A DNA stretch of 64,000 nt from NCBI GenBank assembly GCA_027061805.1, contig JAMOWA010000018.1:1-64000 (forward strand), given 5' to 3'. Below the pieces are notes generated by a model that was not told the origin of the DNA, searched no databases, and saw only the letters and a list, made by a program, of their open reading frames with translations. The translations under genes were made by a program, and so were the position numbers. Of this stretch, positions 60,284 to 64,000 are shown in pieces (positions within the stretch are counted from its first letter, which is position 1; each line of letters starts with the position of its first letter). Source of the DNA: Thermoanaerobaculia bacterium. Lineage in GTDB: Bacteria > Acidobacteriota > Thermoanaerobaculia > Thermoanaerobaculales > Sulfomarinibacteraceae.

Positions 60284-61903
60284 ATGTTCGCTCCGGGATG
60301 GCGCGACGAGGCCCTGGCGGCCCTGGACGGCGGATTCGACCTCGTGGTGATCGGCGGCGGCATCACGGGCTGCGGGATTGCCCTGGACGCGGCCCAGCGC
60401 GGCCTCTCGGTCCTGCTGGTGGAGCAGGGGGACATCGCCTCGGGCACCTCCTCCCGCTCCTCCAAGCTGGTCCACGGGGGGCTCCGCTACCTCAAGCAGA
60501 TGCAGTTCCGGATCACCCGCATGGCCTGCCGGGAGCGGGACCGCATGCTCCAGCTGGACCCCCACCTGGTGGAGCCCGTCCGCTTCCTCTACCCCGCCTA
60601 CGAGGGGGACCGGACCCCGGGCTGGAAGATCGACCTGGGCCTCTGGATGTACGACAGGCTGGCGCAGTCCCCGGAGAAGCACCACCGCCTCGAGCCGGAA
60701 GAGGTGGCCGCGGTGGCGCCCGGGCTGCTCACCGAGGACCTGGACCGGGCCCTGGTCTACCGGGATGCCATGGCGGACGATGCCCGCCTGACCCTGGCCG
60801 TGGCGGCCACCGCCGCCGCCTTCGGGGCGCGGTTCCTGACCTCCGCACGGGTGGAGAAGGCCCTCCGCAGGCGATCGGGCGAGCTCAGGGGCGTCCGGGT
60901 CCGGGACCTGGAGACCGGCACGGTCCACACGGTGGAGGCGGGCGTGGTGGTGAACGCCACCGGCGTGTGGGTGGACGAGCTCCGGGACCGGCTGGGCCTC
61001 GAGGGCACCCACCTCAGGCCCTCCCGCGGCAGTCACATCATCCTGCCCCACGACCGGCTGCCGCTCGAGGTGGCCGTGGCCGTGCCCGCTCCGGACGACG
61101 GCCGGCCGGTCTGCTTCATCCCCCATCCCGAGGGCGTCCTGGTGGGCACCACGGACCTCTACCACGAGGGACCGCTCGACGATCCCCGCCCCACCCGGGA
61201 GGAGATCGCCTACCTCCTCCGGACCATCGCCTCGGTCTACCCGGAGAACCCCCCCGGCCCGGCCGACATCGTCGGGGCCTTCGCCGGGCTGCGCCCCATC
61301 CTCGACACCCACGCCGAGGACCCCTCCGAGGCCAGCCGCGAGGAGGCCATCTGGGAGGAGGGGGGGCTGCTCTCGGCGGCCGGCGGCAAGCTCACCACCT
61401 GGCGGGTCATGGCCGAGGAGGCCGTGGACGCGGCGCTCAAGCTCCTTCCGGAGGAGCGGGCGGAGCGGTCCGGCCCCTGTGCCACCGACGGGACCGCCCT
61501 GTCCGGCCTGGTCCACCCGGGCTCCGCGGCCCGTCTCCAGGAGTTCTTCGGCATGCCGGAGGAGGTGTCCCGGGCCATGGTCCGCCGCCTGGGCGCGCTG
61601 GCCTGGTCGGCGGCGGCCCTGGCGCGGCGGGAGCGCGACCTCCACCCCGTGGCGCCCGGCGTGGACCTCTGCCCCGCGGAGGCCCGCACCTGGCTCCGGC
61701 ACGGCGCGGTGCTCCACGTGGAGGACCTCCTGCTCCGGCGCGTCCGGCTGGGCATGTGGCAGCCCGACACCGCCCGTGACGTGGCCTGGCGGCTTCGCAT
61801 GATCTTCCAGCGCGAGCTCGGGTGGAGCTTCGGACGGTGGAGCGAGGAGCTGGAACGCTTCGACGAGGCGCTCGAGGGCTGGACACCGCCGCCCGTGGAG
61901 TGA
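60284..61903 (+). CDS. glpD: FAD-dependent glycerol-3-phosphate dehydrogenase
   Basis: DLVVIGGGITGCGIALDAAQRGLSVLLVEQGDIASGTSSRSSKLVHGGLRYL. Confidence 0.93.
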   Translation: MFAPGWRDEALAALDGGFDLVVIGGGITGCGIALDAAQRGLSVLLVEQGDIASGTSSRSSKLVHGGLRYLKQMQFRITRMACRERDRMLQLDPHLVEPVRFLYPAYEGDRTPGWKIDLGLWMYDRLAQSPEKHHRLEPEEVAAVAPGLLTEDLDRALVYRDAMADDARLTLAVAATAAAFGARFLTSARVEKALRRRSGELRGVRVRDLETGTVHTVEAGVVVNATGVWVDELRDRLGLEGTHLRPSRGSHIILPHDRLPLEVAVAVPAPDDGRPVCFIPHPEGVLVGTTDLYHEGPLDDPRPTREEIAYLLRTIASVYPENPPGPADIVGAFAGLRPILDTHAEDPSEASREEAIWEEGGLLSAAGGKLTTWRVMAEEAVDAALKLLPEERAERSGPCATDGTALSGLVHPGSAARLQEFFGMPEEVSRAMVRRLGALAWSAAALARRERDLHPVAPGVDLCPAEARTWLRHGAVLHVEDLLLRRVRLGMWQPDTARDVAWRLRMIFQRELGWSFGRWSEELERFDEALEGWTPPPVE

Positions 61904-61953
61904 ATCCGGGAACCCCGGCCCCCTCCCGTACGTATGACCGGGTGGAGGCAGCC

Positions 61954-62349
61954 ATGAACGAGCACACCACGTCCCACGCCACCATCGCCGGGGTCCTCGA
62001 CATCGCCGCCGGGCTCATGGCGCTGACGGGCGGCCTGGTCCTGGCCCTGCTGGCCGTCCTCGGCGCCGGGGTCCTGGCCGCCATCCCCGAAGACATCCCC
62101 CCGCTGCAGTTCGTGCCGCTGGCCCTCTTCGGCCCCCTGGCGCTCCTGGTGCTGGGCGCCGCCGCGGTGTGCATCGCCGGAGGCATCGCCGCCCTGAAGC
62201 GCTCCAGCTGGGGCTGGGCCCTCGCCGGTGCCGTGGCCGCGCTCCTGGCCTTCCTGCCCCTCGGGGTGGTGGCCCTGATCTTCACCATCCTGGCCGAGCG
62301 CGAGTTCCAGGCGCAGCCCCCGCAGGCGGCCGCTCCGCCCTCAGGCTGA
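61954..62349 (+). CDS. Small membrane protein
   Basis: 131 aa with hydrophobic helices, ATG at 61954. Confidence 0.65.
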   Translation: MNEHTTSHATIAGVLDIAAGLMALTGGLVLALLAVLGAGVLAAIPEDIPPLQFVPLALFGPLALLVLGAAAVCIAGGIAALKRSSWGWALAGAVAALLAFLPLGVVALIFTILAEREFQAQPPQAAAPPSG

Positions 62350-63174
62350 GAGCCGGCCCGCCGCCAGCTGCCGCGCCGCGGCCCGCACGGCCTCCGGACC
62401 CCACGCCCGCTCCAGGCGCCGCACCGTGAAGTGGCCCCGGGCCATGCGCTGGAAGTGCCGGATGAACACCGCGTTCACCGCGGCGCCCCCCGCGGCGCCC
62501 AGCAGCGGGGCCGCCTGGGCCACCGCCTTCTCCGACACCACGATCTCGAAGCGCGCGGCGATCTTCCCCACGAAGCCCACCAGCGACCGGGTGAGCCCGC
62601 GCCCCGCACCCTCCTGGGCCACCCGCCGCATGGCGTCGGCGAGTCCCGCCCGGATGGCGAAGTAGGCATTGTCCGCGGCATCGTCCGTCGTGGTGGGTCC
62701 CCCGAGGGCGAAGACCTGGAGGCAGGCCAGCCTGGCCTCCAGCCGGGAGAGGTCCTCGCCCTCCTCCCGGGCGATCTCCGCGATGGAGCGCAGCATGATG
62801 GTGGTGGTCACCGGCAGCTCCACGGCCAGGGCCGCGAGCCCTCCCGCACCGCCCACGGCGCCGGATACCGTGGCCGCCAGGGTGTGCCAGCGGCCCGACC
62901 GCCCCCGGAGGAGGCCGGCGTCGAGGCTCTTCACCGCAAGGTCCAGCGCCGCCCTGAGCGCCCGGTCCACCGAGCCCGACACGATCCGTGAGGCCCTCCC
63001 CGGCAGCCGGGCCATGAGCTTCTCGATGGGCACGCCCACGTGGTTCGCCACCTGGATCAGGAACCCCGGGCTCTCGAGCAGGCGCAGCGCCTCCGCAAGC
63101 TCCCGGAGCGCCGGCTCCGGCAGCCCATCCTCCGGCCGCTCCCACTCCCCGTCCACCACGATCGTCTCGCTCAC
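62341..63174 (-). CDS. EcsC-family protein
   Basis: SGAVGGAGGLAALAVELPVTTTIMLRSIAEIAREEGEDLSRLEARLACLQVFALGG. Confidence 0.85.
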   Translation of the reverse strand: MSETIVVDGEWERPEDGLPEPALRELAEALRLLESPGFLIQVANHVGVPIEKLMARLPGRASRIVSGSVDRALRAALDLAVKSLDAGLLRGRSGRWHTLAATVSGAVGGAGGLAALAVELPVTTTIMLRSIAEIAREEGEDLSRLEARLACLQVFALGGPTTTDDAADNAYFAIRAGLADAMRRVAQEGAGRGLTRSLVGFVGKIAARFEIVVSEKAVAQAAPLLGAAGGAAVNAVFIRHFQRMARGHFTVRRLERAWGPEAVRAAARQLAAGRLSA

Positions 63175-63239
63175 CTCGAGCCTCCCTGGCCCCGGAGGGG
63201 CCGTATTCCCAGGGTACAGGAATCGGGAGGGGAAGGCGG

Positions 63240-63425
63240 GTGATCGGGGACATGGTCAAGGTGAGGACCATGGACACGGTCACGGCCAGGGTCGGGGACA
63301 GGGTCGGAGACACGGGCACGGACACCGTCACAGGAGCAGGGGAGCAGGGGCGAGGGAGGACCGACGCGGCCATGGACGCCGTCACGGTTACCGGCACCGT
63401 GATGGTCACGGACCCATCTCCGGAG
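63240..63425 (+). repeat. Degenerate hexanucleotide (GGTCAC/GGACAC)n tract
   Basis: ggacacggtcacggccagggtcggggacagggtcggagacacgggcacggacaccgtcac; complementary ORF reads VTVPVTVTA..VTVSVPVS..AVTVSM. Confidence 0.65.
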
Positions 63426-63586
63426 TGCGGGCGGGCCGCCTCCCACCATGGCGGGCCACTTCTCCGGGCCTTCTTCCCGTGCGGAGCCCGGTACGGCGTT
63501 TCCCGGGTCTTGGGATTCGGAAAGCGTCACGGGAAACGCCGTGCCCGGCACGCGCCGCCGGGCGCCACCTCCTCCGGGTGGGTAGG

Positions 63587-63630
63587 GGACGTCTTCACCC
63601 CTTCACCGGGCGAGTGGGCGGGTGGAGGCC
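63587..63630 (-). repeat. CCCGCCC-GGTGAAGGGGTGAAGACGT intergenic repeat
   Basis: Reverse complement: ccacccgcccactcgcccGGTGAAGGGGTGAAGACGTCCCC. Confidence 0.6.
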
Positions 63631-63698
63631 ACACGTTTCGGAAGACGAAAACGCCACGGAGCGGCGAGGACCACCCGTGGCGCGAGGGCACGAACACA

Positions 63699-63775
63699 TG
63701 GCGCGCCGGAAGGGACTCGAACCCCAAACCTTCTGATCCGTAGTCAGATGCTCTATCCAATTGAGCTACCGGCGC
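63699..63775 (-). tRNA. tRNA-Arg (ACG)
   Basis: GCGCCGGTAGCTCAATTGGATAGAGCATCTGACTACGGATCAGAAGGTTTGGGGTTCGAGTCCCTTCCGGCGCGCCA. Confidence 0.94.
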
Positions 63776-63788
63776 AGCCGGGATGGGC

Positions 63789-63817
63789 ATTCTGCCACAG
63801 GGGACGTCTCGTTGCAA
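63789..63817 (-). promoter_or_regulatory. Sigma70-like promoter of tRNA-Arg(ACG)
   Basis: TTGCAA -17 bp- CAGAAT. Confidence 0.6.
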
Positions 63818-63901
63818 GGGGTGATTGCGCCTGGAAGCCCATGGAAACACCGGGCCGGGTGGTGCGTATCATTGGCGGACACGACACAGGGAGGAGCCGA
63901 C

Positions 63902-64000
63902 GTGGAATCGATCCTGGAGCTTCGAGACCTGAGCAAGCGTTACGGGGACCACGTGGCCGTGGAGGGGCTGTCCTTCGCGGTGCCGCGGGGCTCCATCTTC
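63902..64000 (+). CDS. ABC transporter ATP-binding protein, N-terminus (runs off window)
   Basis: VESILELRDLSKRYGDHVAVEGLSFAVPRGSIF. Confidence 0.85.
   Translation, partial: MESILELRDLSKRYGDHVAVEGLSFAVPRGSIF

Noticed and set aside
62282-63409. 375-aa ORF with VTVPVTVTV repeats
   Set aside because: Product of hexanucleotide repeat DNA and out-of-frame reading of the EcsC gene.

Overview
High-GC bacterial chromosome segment, mostly housekeeping genes. The lineage cannot be fixed from sequence alone; LPS genes, MglAB and a Gld-type ABC cluster suggest a Gram-negative, Acidobacteriota- or Myxococcota-like organism. Recognisable blocks: mglB-mglA with shortened yvcK-like and glmU-like genes; recR-dnaX; an operon of two cation:proton antiporters, a PII-like protein and a PTS EIIA-like protein; gap-pgk-tpiA-secG; glnS; a four-tRNA cluster; arcC; kdtA-lpxK-lpxL; arcA; purB; rlpA; malic enzyme; ddl; glutamate dehydrogenase; a stand-alone PPDK_N protein; a GldA/F/G-DUF4340 ABC cluster; S9 and M20 peptidases; AsmA; glpD; EcsC. 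Accessory DNA: (1) an IS630-like transposase start at the left edge, whose terminus appears to truncate a lower-GC subtilisin-like protease; (2) a ~5.9-kb integrative element (about 18149-24042) inserted at the 3' end of tRNA-Leu(GAG). The element has a 17-bp att duplication, paired 9-bp repeats just inside each end, an integrase, an AlpA-like regulator, a DnaB-N/RepA-like ATPase fusion carrying an iteron-like cluster inside its own ORF, a coiled-coil protein and a terminase-small-like HTH protein. It resembles a minimal phage-satellite or replicative island and is the best candidate for something undescribed. Several intergenic regions contain dispersed repeat families.
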